DNA of 33,656 nt from Ornithinibacillus halophilus (lineage in GTDB: Bacteria > Bacillota > Bacilli > Bacillales > Amphibacillaceae). This document shows positions 1 to 7,296 of the stretch, in pieces (the stretch's first letter is position 1; each line of letters begins with the position of its first letter). A model generated the notes under the pieces. It was not told the DNA's origin and did no database searches. It was given only the letters and a program-made list of their open reading frames with translations. A program made the translations under genes and the position numbers. The stretch is taken from positions 1 to 33,656 of the forward strand of contig NZ_FQVW01000035.1 in assembly GCF_900129485.1 (NCBI RefSeq), in the 5' to 3' direction.

Positions 1-6
1 GTAGGA

Positions 7-213
7 GATAAAGGAAACATGCCCCTTCATAGGGGTATGCCGACGTTGGACGCAAAGTCCGGTTTTAGTCGGCCTTCCTTTGTATCGGAGTCGATGTTGA
101 CTTATCGTACGGAGGCGAAGGAAGTCTTGTGCCTGCGGTTACTCGGCACAAAGGGCAAAGATGCATCTCTTTGGAGTTCCTTCGCTAGTCGCAGGCGCTC
201 GGAGCTAGACATC
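7..213. repeat. Structured dispersed repeat element
   Basis: No convincing gene lies in positions 1-288. The stretch is dense in nested inverted repeats. The right boundary (190-213) recurs exactly, inverted, at 21250-21273. The bottom strand carries GTCTAGCTCC near its end and ATAAGTCAAC internally, both of which I recall from non-coding repeats scattered through Bacillales genomes (from memory, not searched). Positions 7-84 can fold as a three-way junction: an outer helix 7-16 with 75-84 (two-base bulge), a 9-bp hairpin 18-26/31-39, and a hairpin 39-44/68-73 enclosing GGAC-GCAAA-GTCC (48-60). A 74-codon open frame here has no SD site and simply reads through these palindromes, so I do not call it a gene. 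Confidence 0.6.
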
Positions 214-243
214 TCTGAAGTTATATATTCTTATTTTTTATAA

Positions 244-263
244 CAAGACAAGTCATTGTCTTG
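244..263. promoter_or_regulatory. Perfect 8+8 palindrome upstream of atoE
   Basis: The arms CAAGACAA (244-251) and TTGTCTTG (256-263) are exact complements around a GTCA loop. They end 7 bp before the atoE SD and are followed by AAATTTT. It could be an operator, a leader hairpin, or the terminator of a transcript entering from the left edge. No confident sigma-A promoter for atoE is visible in 1-270. Confidence 0.4.
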
Positions 264-288
264 AAATTTTGAGGGGAGGACGTAATGT

Positions 289-1629
289 ATGTTCGGTGCG
301 ATCACGTCATTCTTTGACCGCATGGTTCGAAGGTACTTACCAGATGCATTTTTATTTGCTATCATCTTAACACTTGCTGTATTTATATTAGGAGTATTTT
401 TTACCGATAGTACACCTGTAGAAATGATGGATTATTGGGGTGGAGGTTTCTGGGATTTGTTAGAATTTGCGATGCAGATGTCCTTAGTCGTTGTGACTGG
501 GTACATCCTGGCTAATGCGCCAGTCGTAAAAAATTTGCTAACGAAAATTAGTACATTAGCAAATACACCAGGACAAGCCATTATCCTTGTTACGTTTGTA
601 GCATCCATCGCTTGTTTAATCAACTATGGATTTGGTTTAGTAGTTGGCGCACTTCTAGCAATTCACGTTGCCAAACGCGTGCCAACCGTGGATTACCGCT
701 TACTAATGGCAAGTGCATATAGTGGTTTCCTAGTATGGCACGGGGGACTATCCGGGTCTGTTCCATTAAAAATTGCAACGGAGGATCATTTTTTACAGGA
801 CATCATGGGTGTCGTTCCTGTTACGGAGACATTATTAAGTAGTTACAACTTGTTCATCGTAATTACATTATTGATCACGTTGCCTTTACTGAACCGCTTA
901 TTTGCCACATCCAGTAATAACCTGGGAGAAATTGATCCAGAACTATTAAATATGCAAATGGAAAAAATATCAGTACAACCACCAAAGCCACTAAATAAAG
1001 AAAATGCAACACCAGCGGAGCGACTGGAAAACAGTCAAATCTTATCCCTAATTATCGGGATACTAGGATTCGTGTTTATCATCTATCACTTTGCGCAAAA
1101 TGGCTTAGACTTGAATATTAATATTGTTAACTTTATCTTCCTATTCTTAGGAATCCTGTTCCATCGCACACCACGCCGCTTTTTGAACAGTGTGACAGAT
1201 GCTGTTAAAAATGCTGGTGGTGTGATTATTCAGTTTCCGTTTTATGCAGGTATTACGGGAATGATGATGACTTCAGGTTTATCAGAGCAAATGTCGAATT
1301 GGTTTGTAAGTATATCAACTGATTTTACATTGCCATTATTTACATTCATTAGTGCCGGTATCGTTAACTTTTTTGTTCCATCAGGTGGAGGACAATGGGC
1401 TATTCAAGGGCCAATTATGATTCCAGCTGCCATGGATTTAAATGTAGACATGGCAAAAACAGCAATGGCTGTCGGATGGGGAGATGCATGGACAAACATG
1501 ATTCAACCATTCTGGGCCCTGCCCCTACTAGCAATCGCGGGACTTAAAGTAAGAGACATCATGGGATTCTGTGTCATTATCCTGTTCTGGAGTTTCATAC
1601 CAATTACAGTCGGATTGTTATTCTTTTAA
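289..1629 (+). CDS. atoE: Short-chain fatty acid transporter, AtoE family
   Basis: Integral membrane carrier of the AtoE/short-chain fatty-acid transporter family, expected to move acetoacetate, butyrate or similar acids across the cytoplasmic membrane. The 446-residue length is normal for the family. It begins MFGAITSFFDRMVRRYLPDA, has about ten to twelve hydrophobic segments, and shows the family-typical stretches WHGGLSGSVPL (near residue 150) and FVPSGGGQWAIQGP (near residue 365). The start ATG at 289 follows GAGGGGAGG (271-279) with 9-nt spacing; an overlapping ATG at 285 is in another frame. It is monocistronic, the only plus-strand gene, and closed by its own terminator. No CoA-transferase (AtoD/A) or thiolase gene lies next to it, so the exact substrate is open. 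Confidence 0.9.
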   Translation: MFGAITSFFDRMVRRYLPDAFLFAIILTLAVFILGVFFTDSTPVEMMDYWGGGFWDLLEFAMQMSLVVVTGYILANAPVVKNLLTKISTLANTPGQAIILVTFVASIACLINYGFGLVVGALLAIHVAKRVPTVDYRLLMASAYSGFLVWHGGLSGSVPLKIATEDHFLQDIMGVVPVTETLLSSYNLFIVITLLITLPLLNRLFATSSNNLGEIDPELLNMQMEKISVQPPKPLNKENATPAERLENSQILSLIIGILGFVFIIYHFAQNGLDLNINIVNFIFLFLGILFHRTPRRFLNSVTDAVKNAGGVIIQFPFYAGITGMMMTSGLSEQMSNWFVSISTDFTLPLFTFISAGIVNFFVPSGGGQWAIQGPIMIPAAMDLNVDMAKTAMAVGWGDAWTNMIQPFWALPLLAIAGLKVRDIMGFCVIILFWSFIPITVGLLFF

Positions 1630-1633
1630 AGGA

Positions 1634-1670
1634 AAGAAGCAAACTCTTTTGAGGGGTTGCTTCTTTTTTT
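1634..1670 (+). terminator. Intrinsic terminator of atoE
   Basis: AAGAAGCAA (1634-1642) pairs exactly with TTGCTTCTT (1657-1665), and inner CTC/GAG pairs around a TTTT loop extend the stem. A T-run to 1670 follows. It starts 5 bp after the atoE stop codon. Confidence 0.9.
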
Positions 1671-1693
1671 AGCTTGAGGGATGGTTGGGGTGT

Positions 1694-1929
1694 GGAGCGA
1701 GTTTGGGGTGCGGTGGAGCGAATTTTGGTGATTTGGGAGCGAGTTTAGACTGCGGTGGAGCGAATTTTGGTGATTTGGGAGCGAGTTTAGGCTGCGGTGG
1801 AGCGAATTTGCTGTATTGGCGAGCGCGAACAACTAGGGTCGAGCGAGTTTACCACTGTGGGGAGCGAATTCACTTGTTCACGAGTGCAAAATACCCAGGG
1901 CGAGCAAGGTTAATTCTAGGTGGAGCGAA
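1694..1929. repeat. GGAGCGA tandem array, 21-bp period (12 units)
   Basis: The heptamer GGAGCGA or a close variant starts at 1694, 1715, 1736, 1757, 1778, 1799, 1820, 1840, 1861, 1881, 1901 and 1922, a spacing of 20-21 bp throughout. Between 1716 and 1799 two nearly identical 42-bp blocks show a higher-order duplication with alternating unit types. Units decay towards the right. Because 21 bp is seven codons, both strands keep open frames coding repetitive peptides (101 codons plus, 68 codons minus). These lack SD sites and look like artefacts of the period. Confidence 0.85.
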
Positions 1930-1956
1930 TCCACAACATCAAAAATTGAGATTTCC

Positions 1957-2064
1957 CGAAGATTTTGGATTTTTACTCGAAGTTTTGTAAAACTTACCGA
2001 ACATTTCCGGAACTTCCCCGAACATATCAAGATTCTCCCCGAAGTTTCTCCTTTTTTCGCCGAA
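1957..2064. repeat. CCGAA tandem array, 21-bp period (6 units)
   Basis: The word CGAA, usually within CCCCGAAnnTT, starts at 1957, 1978, 1998, 2019, 2040 and 2061, again a 20-21 bp period. A variant CGGAA at 2008 falls half-way between two units. It follows directly on the GGAGCGA array and shares its period but not its core word. The same word and spacing recur at 30476-30542. The 79-codon minus-strand open frame across it is not supported as a gene. Confidence 0.8.
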
Positions 2065-2105
2065 CATTCCTTCTCCAACAACCTCCCCAATCGGCCGTCC
2101 ATTAG

Positions 2106-2134
2106 AAAAAGCACCAATCCTCTCAGATCAGTGC
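2106..2134 (-). terminator. Terminator of the peptidoglycan-salvage operon
   Basis: Read on the minus strand, GCACTGATC and GATTGGTGC form a 9-bp stem (two G-U pairs) around TGAGAG, followed by TTTTT. It begins about 8 bp after the anmK stop codon, so it closes the long minus-strand operon. Confidence 0.85.
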
Positions 2135-2142
2135 ATTACAAA

Positions 2143-3300
2143 CTACCATGCAATTTTCCCCATCACAACTGGTTTATCTGCTCCAGTTGCAGATGGTAAA
2201 TTATTCGTTCTTTTCCTATAACATTGGTAACCCAAGAGAGCAAAAGTGATTGCTTCCTTCGCATCAGCTGGAAAGTCGGAAGCTTCTGTTCCATTTACCT
2301 TTATTTCACTCGGTAAAAAGTCGGAGATATTTCTCATCAATGTCGGGTTGTATCGCCCTCCACCACTTACCAATACTTCACCGACATCCTTGTGTTTCAG
2401 AATTTCCATTGCAATGGTTTTAGCAGTTAATGCAGTAATAGTAGCTATTTTATCTGAATTGGTTATACCCGCCAATTCTGCTTCATTCCACAGTTTCCTA
2501 GCATAATCAATACCAAACTGTTCGCGTCCAGTACTTTTGGGCGCTGTTTGTTTAAAATACGGATGCTTTAATAATTCACTCAACCAAGATTCATTAACTA
2601 TTCCTCTTGCAGCTATAGCCCCATCTTTGTCAAATGTTTGCTTACCGTTCGTTGCCCATTCGGTGAAAGCATCAATCATCATATTCCCAGGCCCTGTATC
2701 GTAGGCCACTACATCTTCTTCTCTACAATTTGGAGGAATTACAGTTATGTTAGAAATCCCACCGATATTTAATAGAACCCTACCAACTTTTTCATCTCTA
2801 AAAAATAAATAATCTGCATATGGGACAAGTGGTGCACCTTGGCCCCCTACTGCCATATCACGTGTTCTAAAATCACCCACGGTCATGATTCCAGTACGTT
2901 CAGCAATGACACCAATGTCCCCGATTTGCATGGTAGAGGTTATTTCTCTTTCATCAACAATAATAGCATTAGGCTGGTGAAAAATCGTTTGCCCATGAGA
3001 ACTAATTAACAGAATATCATCTCTTGTTAATCCAGCTTCAGCAATTGCCTTCATAGAAGCCTCAGCAAAAAGTTCTCCCATCAACATATTCATTGCTGAG
3101 ATTTCTTCTATTCTTGCTTTTTCTGGATTACATAGATTTAACAGTTTCTTTTTAACCCCGTCAGAAAAAGATAGCGTACTAAAATGCACTGGTTCCAGAT
3201 TCAGACCATTTTCTGACTCTATTATTTTGACTATGGAAGCATCGATTCCATCCAAGGATGTACCGGACATTAAACCAATTACTATACTTTCCGATTGCAT
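2143..3300 (-). CDS. anmK: Anhydro-N-acetylmuramic acid kinase AnmK
   Basis: Cytosolic kinase that opens 1,6-anhydro-MurNAc and phosphorylates it to MurNAc-6-phosphate using ATP. The 385-residue length fits the family. Recognisable motifs are SGTSLDGID (12-20), SHGQTIFHQP (101-110), GDFRTRDMAVGGQGAPLVPY (142-161), NIGGISN (178-184) and DTGPGN (201-206), the last in the ATP/sugar-binding ASKHA fold. The SD AGAAGGG lies about 9 nt before the ATG. It is the last gene of the salvage operon, 18 bp after the AmiE-like gene. Its product feeds MurQ, encoded in the same operon. Anhydro-MurNAc arises from lytic transglycosylases, so its presence implies that anhydro-muropeptides from this or other bacteria are a substrate. 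Confidence 0.95.
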   Translation of the reverse strand: MQSESIVIGLMSGTSLDGIDASIVKIIESENGLNLEPVHFSTLSFSDGVKKKLLNLCNPEKARIEEISAMNMLMGELFAEASMKAIAEAGLTRDDILLISSHGQTIFHQPNAIIVDEREITSTMQIGDIGVIAERTGIMTVGDFRTRDMAVGGQGAPLVPYADYLFFRDEKVGRVLLNIGGISNITVIPPNCREEDVVAYDTGPGNMMIDAFTEWATNGKQTFDKDGAIAARGIVNESWLSELLKHPYFKQTAPKSTGREQFGIDYARKLWNEAELAGITNSDKIATITALTAKTIAMEILKHKDVGEVLVSGGGRYNPTLMRNISDFLPSEIKVNGTEASDFPADAKEAITFALLGYQCYRKRTNNLPSATGADKPVVMGKIAW

Positions 3301-3317
3301 ACCAACAATCCCTTCTA

Positions 3318-4364
3318 TTAAAAATAAGAACGAATGATATTATGTAATCTCGGTCTTAATCTAAGGATATGTGGATGTCTTCCAAAATGAACACGATTTG
3401 TTAATAAGATGACATTCAAATCGATGGTTGGATCAAACCATATACTTGTTCCTGTAAAACCTGTGTGACCATATGACAAATCAGAAAACAGATCACCACA
3501 CGATGAATGGGTAGGACTTTTCAAAATCCAACCTAGTCCACGGTGTTCTTTATCAAATGCTGTATAATTTCTACGGGAAAGTTCCAATGTTGCTTCTGAT
3601 AATATTCTTCTTCCTTTATACACACCATTATTTTCAATCATGCTCGCATAGTTTTGTAGATCATGTAGTGTTGAAAATAGTCCCGCATGCCCGCTAATGC
3701 CACCCATTGATTCTGTATTATCGTCGTGAACGATACCAAGTTTGTAACTATTCGTCTTTTCATCAAATTCTGTTGCCGCATACCTTTCGTCATCATAGGA
3801 TGGGTTGAATCCTGTCTCGTGCATTTCTAATGGTTTGAAAAATTGTTGCTCCAAGAAATCACTATATTGTTGGCTAGTAACCGTTTCAATTACCTTGTAT
3901 AACGTTATTAATCCCAAATCACTATATACCACTTGACTATCCGTTTTATACTCTAGTTCCTGTTGATAAATGCTAGTCAAAATTTCCTCTGTGGACATAT
4001 TTTCTTTATAATATTGTTTATGAGCTGGTAAACCAGAAGTATGGGTTAGTAAATGACGTAATGTAATCTGCTCTTTTCCCTGTTTTTCAAATTCTGGTAA
4101 AAAATGCGCTACAGGATCATCCAGCCTGATTTCTCCTTCTTCTATTAGCTTCAACATTGAAGGTAATGTTGCTACTACCTTAGTTAATGATGCTAGATCA
4201 AAAACTGTATCGACATTCATCGGCGTTTTTTCTGGAAAAATTGTCTTATAACCAACCACTTCTTCTAACACTGTTTCTCCTTGGTAAGATACAGTTAACA
4301 CAGCACCCGGGATGTGTTCTGCTTCAATTTCTTTATGTAGTAAATCAAGCACTTTTTCTCTCAT
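3318..4364 (-). CDS. AmiE-like serine hydrolase (class C beta-lactamase fold), no signal peptide
   Basis: Serine hydrolase of the beta-lactamase/PBP4* family. The best functional guess, from neighbours, is an N-acetylmuramoyl-L-alanine amidase like B. subtilis AmiE, cutting stem peptide from MurNAc. Catalytic motifs are SLTK (S59, K62), YSD (147-149) in place of the usual YxN, and HTG (300-302) in the KTG position. The ATG at 4364 follows AAAGGTTG by 7 nt; an upstream in-frame TTG at 4367 is disfavoured. At 348 residues it is shorter than exported AmiE and starts with a soluble sequence without a hydrophobic leader, so it should be cytosolic. D-alanyl esterase or peptidase activity cannot be excluded. 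Confidence 0.8.
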   Translation of the reverse strand: MREKVLDLLHKEIEAEHIPGAVLTVSYQGETVLEEVVGYKTIFPEKTPMNVDTVFDLASLTKVVATLPSMLKLIEEGEIRLDDPVAHFLPEFEKQGKEQITLRHLLTHTSGLPAHKQYYKENMSTEEILTSIYQQELEYKTDSQVVYSDLGLITLYKVIETVTSQQYSDFLEQQFFKPLEMHETGFNPSYDDERYAATEFDEKTNSYKLGIVHDDNTESMGGISGHAGLFSTLHDLQNYASMIENNGVYKGRRILSEATLELSRRNYTAFDKEHRGLGWILKSPTHSSCGDLFSDLSYGHTGFTGTSIWFDPTIDLNVILLTNRVHFGRHPHILRLRPRLHNIIRSYF

Positions 4365-4379
4365 CAATAAACAACCTTT

Positions 4380-5333
4380 CTATATATTTTTATGATAAGA
4401 ATAATAGCTCTTGCACACTTCATAACCTAGCTTCCGATAAAAATCAACTAATCCTGTCCAATCAATTACAATTGAATCAGTACCTCTTTTACGCAACTCT
4501 TGAACAGCTGCTTCTACAATGTATAGCCCGTATCCATGTTTACGTTCATTTGCATCAATTCCAAGTGGGCCAATTCCACCTAACTCACCTTTATATAATG
4601 GTGCCCAATATACATTTTGAGCAATAACAGGTGATTTCGAATCATTTACTCTGCAGAAGCCTATTATTCTATTATTCTTTTTCAGAACCACAAATTCTCG
4701 ACCGGTACCACCTAATTGAAAATATTGAATCGCTTCATACTCCCATCGTCCTGGGAAACAGCGATGCATAAACTCTAGAAATTCCTCTTTTTCATCAATT
4801 CTAACTAGAGAAATTTCTACTTCTTCCTTCTCAACGATTTCTAAACCCTGATTATTTTCATAATAACAATCTAAATCAAACTCTTCTCCAACCTGAATAT
4901 AACCATTTTTCTCAAACCACTTAGCTACACTCTTATATTCTTGTGGAATACCTGGAAAGTAGTGCCATGTGTCTTTCCCAAGCCATATATTTTTGATACA
5001 TTTTTCTCTAAACTTGCCTTCAGCATGATTGAGTAATTTCGTTCCGATTCCTTGATTACGATAATCACGAGCAACTAGTAAAACTTGTATCCATCCAGTT
5101 TCCTTACTAATTCCTACATTAACTGAATCCTGCCAAAGTTTAGAGACTACAAAACCTCGTACATTGCCTTCATCATCGATTGCAATTAAAGACCCATCGT
5201 GAAAAATATTAATATCATCAAAACTGTTCTGTTTAAATAAATCCACTCTCATTGGAAATTCAGCAGAAATCTCCTTATTCCATAAAGAAACGAGTTCATC
5301 TAACCTTTCAATACTCCATTCAATATACTTCAC
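4380..5333 (-). CDS. Tandem-GNAT N-acetyltransferase (GlmA-like), copy 2
   Basis: Acetyl-CoA-dependent N-acetyltransferase with two GNAT domains in 317 residues. The first has the pyrophosphate-binding loop YRNQGIGTKL (91-100). The second has a degraded loop RKHGYGL (264-270) preceded by GGIGPLGIDA. It has the same architecture as the protein at 7297-8244, including corresponding blocks around FPGIPQEY (126-133) and the second loop, so the two are paralogues. C. acetobutylicum GlmA, as I recall a glucosamine/glucosaminide acetyltransferase encoded beside murK, is the closest characterised idea; here too the gene sits directly next to a murK-type kinase. The likely role is re-acetylating GlcN or de-N-acetylated muropeptides during salvage. 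Substrate is inferred from context. Confidence 0.8.
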   Translation of the reverse strand: MKYIEWSIERLDELVSLWNKEISAEFPMRVDLFKQNSFDDINIFHDGSLIAIDDEGNVRGFVVSKLWQDSVNVGISKETGWIQVLLVARDYRNQGIGTKLLNHAEGKFREKCIKNIWLGKDTWHYFPGIPQEYKSVAKWFEKNGYIQVGEEFDLDCYYENNQGLEIVEKEEVEISLVRIDEKEEFLEFMHRCFPGRWEYEAIQYFQLGGTGREFVVLKKNNRIIGFCRVNDSKSPVIAQNVYWAPLYKGELGGIGPLGIDANERKHGYGLYIVEAAVQELRKRGTDSIVIDWTGLVDFYRKLGYEVCKSYYSYHKNI

Positions 5334-5346
5334 AATTGTCCTCCTA

Positions 5347-6303
5347 TTAGCTATGAAAGTTCGTAATAAATTCCTCTCCTATTTCAAGACCTTCTTCCTT
5401 AAGTCCAGCAATTACGGCTCCACCTACTGGTTCGATGTTTGGTGAAATCAAATTAATAGATACCTCATGTCCTTGAACACTATTCATTATCAAAGGTTCT
5501 AATACATCAATTCTTTTAAATACACCACCAACGAGCACAACTGGAATGGTCAATTTCTGGTTAAACATTCGCTTTATTAAGCATGCGATTGAATCACCTA
5601 TATTTTGAGCATTATTACGTATAATTGATGAAGCAACAGAATCTCCCTGATCATATGCTTCAAATACCAATTTACTAATTGATGCAATTAATTCTTTTGA
5701 GTTCTTTGATTGGTAAATCAACTTTACAATATTTGGTAATTCTGATGTTTCAAATTTTTTTAGAATAGAGTGTAGTAGTAATGTATCTTCACCTAGTCCA
5801 TCATGTGTGGCAAATACTGCTTTGAGGGCATCACTCCCCAATGCATAGCCACTCCCACGTTCTCCTAATAAATAGCCCCAGCCACCTACTCGACCGAATT
5901 TACCTTCCTCATTAAGACCATATGTGATTGAACCTGTCCCAGCTATTTGAACAATCCCCGGCTTACCTAACGTACCAGAGTATAAAGCAGTAATTGCATC
6001 GTTTGTGATTGTTACGTTCTGGCCAGGAATTATGTTAGTGATTAACTGACTCATTTCTGATTTAGTAACTGGGTGTTCAACACCTGACATGCCAGCATAT
6101 ATATGTTTTACCTCCGAGAACAGTTCACCACTTTTTTGCATAAGCTCATTAAAAAGTAATGTGAATTCGTTTTCTAACTGCTCTTTACTCACACTATTCG
6201 GATTGGATGGCCCTACTGTTGCTTCTGCCGCTATTTCTCCTGTTGAACTAGCGATCACGCCTTTTGTCTTCGTTCCGCCACCATCAATACCTAGTACATA
6301 CAT
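5347..6303 (-). CDS. murK: MurK-type N-acetylmuramate/N-acetylglucosamine kinase (BadF/BadG family)
   Basis: ASKHA-fold sugar kinase, expected to phosphorylate MurNAc and/or GlcNAc at O6 in the cytosol. Visible motifs are the phosphate-1 loop IDGGGTKTKG (6-15), ND (101-102) carrying the likely catalytic Asp, AGTGS (121-125), VGGWGYLLGERGSGY (139-153), and a late VLVGGVF. I place the start at 6303 because GGAGG lies 7 nt upstream of that ATG; the open frame has an earlier ATG seven codons upstream that precedes the SD. Length is 318 residues. Because the neighbouring importer is an ABC system that does not phosphorylate its cargo, this kinase is needed to make MurNAc-6-P for MurQ. A GlcNAc-only kinase is the alternative. 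Confidence 0.85.
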   Translation of the reverse strand: MYVLGIDGGGTKTKGVIASSTGEIAAEATVGPSNPNSVSKEQLENEFTLLFNELMQKSGELFSEVKHIYAGMSGVEHPVTKSEMSQLITNIIPGQNVTITNDAITALYSGTLGKPGIVQIAGTGSITYGLNEEGKFGRVGGWGYLLGERGSGYALGSDALKAVFATHDGLGEDTLLLHSILKKFETSELPNIVKLIYQSKNSKELIASISKLVFEAYDQGDSVASSIIRNNAQNIGDSIACLIKRMFNQKLTIPVVLVGGVFKRIDVLEPLIMNSVQGHEVSINLISPNIEPVGGAVIAGLKEEGLEIGEEFITNFHS

Positions 6304-6338
6304 TTTTATTCCTCCATGCACCATTCTTTATATGAAAT

Positions 6339-6364
6339 GAGCCAACTCTTAATAGAGTTAGCTC
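6339..6364 (-). promoter_or_regulatory. Intercistronic stem-loop between murR and murK
   Basis: GAGCTAACTCT and AGAGTTGGCTC (minus strand) form an 11-bp stem with one G-U pair and a 4-nt loop. It overlaps the murR stop codon and lies 35 bp before the murK start. No U-run follows on the minus strand, so it looks more like a processing or stability element than a terminator. Confidence 0.55.
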
Positions 6365-7247
6365 AACTTTTAATATTCTCTTTTTCTTTTAATCTGTTAT
6401 TAGTTAGTAACTCTACCGCATCGCGCGTATCATCTAAACGTTTCAATGTTTCATCATATTGTAAAGACGCGACACACATGAACAGAATGTCAATCACTTG
6501 GAGTTGAGCAATTCTTGATGACGTCGCTCCACTACGAAATGTCGGTTCTCTTGTTGCTGATGTATACAGATTAATATCGGCTTGCTCTGTTACCTTGTAG
6601 TTTCCGTATTTTGTAAGACTAATAGTTTTTGCATTTTTTTGTTTTGCTAATTGCAATACCTTAGCCACTTCAATAGTCTCACCTGAAAAAGAAATCCCTA
6701 CAACCACATCCGACTCGTCTGCATTGGCTACCTGTGTTGCTGACATATGCATATCTGTAAACGCATATGCTTGCTTATTAATTCTTAGAAATTTTTGCTG
6801 GGCATCCTGAGCAATAATACTGGAAGCACCTACCCCAATAAAATGAATCCTCTTTGCGTTACGTAGTATATCAACAGCTTTATCTACTTCATCAACATTT
6901 AATAATTCTGCTGTTTCACGGATCGTCTGTATACTATTATTCGTCATTTTTTCAATAACTGAACGACTTGGTTCATTCGGTTCTATGTCTCTATACCCTG
7001 CTACATCTTCCTTCTGCAAATCTCCTGCAATCCGTAATTTTAAATCCTGAAATCCTTTGAGGTTTAACGATTTACAAAGACGGATTACCGCTGCACCACT
7101 AGTAGAACTTCTTTTTCCTAATTCCATTGCGGTTAATGCAATGGATTCTTGTGGATGCTCGATAATATATGCAGCTATTTTTTTCTCAGAAGGAGGTAGA
7201 AAAGGTAACATTTCATTCAGGATAACTAACCCTCCATTTGTCGACAT
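6363..7247 (-). CDS. murR: RpiR-family regulator, MurR type (HTH + SIS)
   Basis: Transcriptional regulator with an N-terminal RpiR helix-turn-helix domain (about 1-77; PPSEKKIAAYI at 18-28) and a C-terminal SIS sugar-phosphate-binding domain (about 125-265; FIGVGASS 136-143, GISFSGETIEVAK 184-196). Length is 294 residues, as usual. In B. subtilis and E. coli the homologue senses MurNAc-6-P or a related intermediate and represses the mur genes. Encoded inside the operon between two metabolic genes, it is a plausible autoregulator acting on the inverted repeat at 17041-17075. The SD before the ATG is weak (GAG), suggesting low translation. Confidence 0.85.
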   Translation of the reverse strand: MSTNGGLVILNEMLPFLPPSEKKIAAYIIEHPQESIALTAMELGKRSSTSGAAVIRLCKSLNLKGFQDLKLRIAGDLQKEDVAGYRDIEPNEPSRSVIEKMTNNSIQTIRETAELLNVDEVDKAVDILRNAKRIHFIGVGASSIIAQDAQQKFLRINKQAYAFTDMHMSATQVANADESDVVVGISFSGETIEVAKVLQLAKQKNAKTISLTKYGNYKVTEQADINLYTSATREPTFRSGATSSRIAQLQVIDILFMCVASLQYDETLKRLDDTRDAVELLTNNRLKEKENIKS

Positions 7248-7296
7248 GCAATCAGCTCATTTCTATTTCTATATCTCTTTTCCGCTACGGAATAAA

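Noticed and set aside
48-60. c-di-GMP-I (GEMM) riboswitch from GGACGCAAAG
   Set aside because: In that riboswitch the motif follows a GNRA hairpin as a junction strand. Here GCAAA is the loop of a GGAC/GTCC stem and the rest of the consensus is missing.
19-243. 74-codon plus-strand open frame at the left edge
   Set aside because: No SD, and it reads across the palindromes of the dispersed repeat; the peptide shows no protein-like pattern.
1694-1929. Possible CRISPR array
   Set aside because: Period is 21 bp with degenerate 7-bp cores and no constant repeat/unique spacer pattern; no cas genes.
1626-2117. Open frames of 68, 101 and 79 codons in the repeat region
   Set aside because: They are kept open because the repeat period is 21 bp (seven codons). 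They overlap on both strands and lack SD sites.
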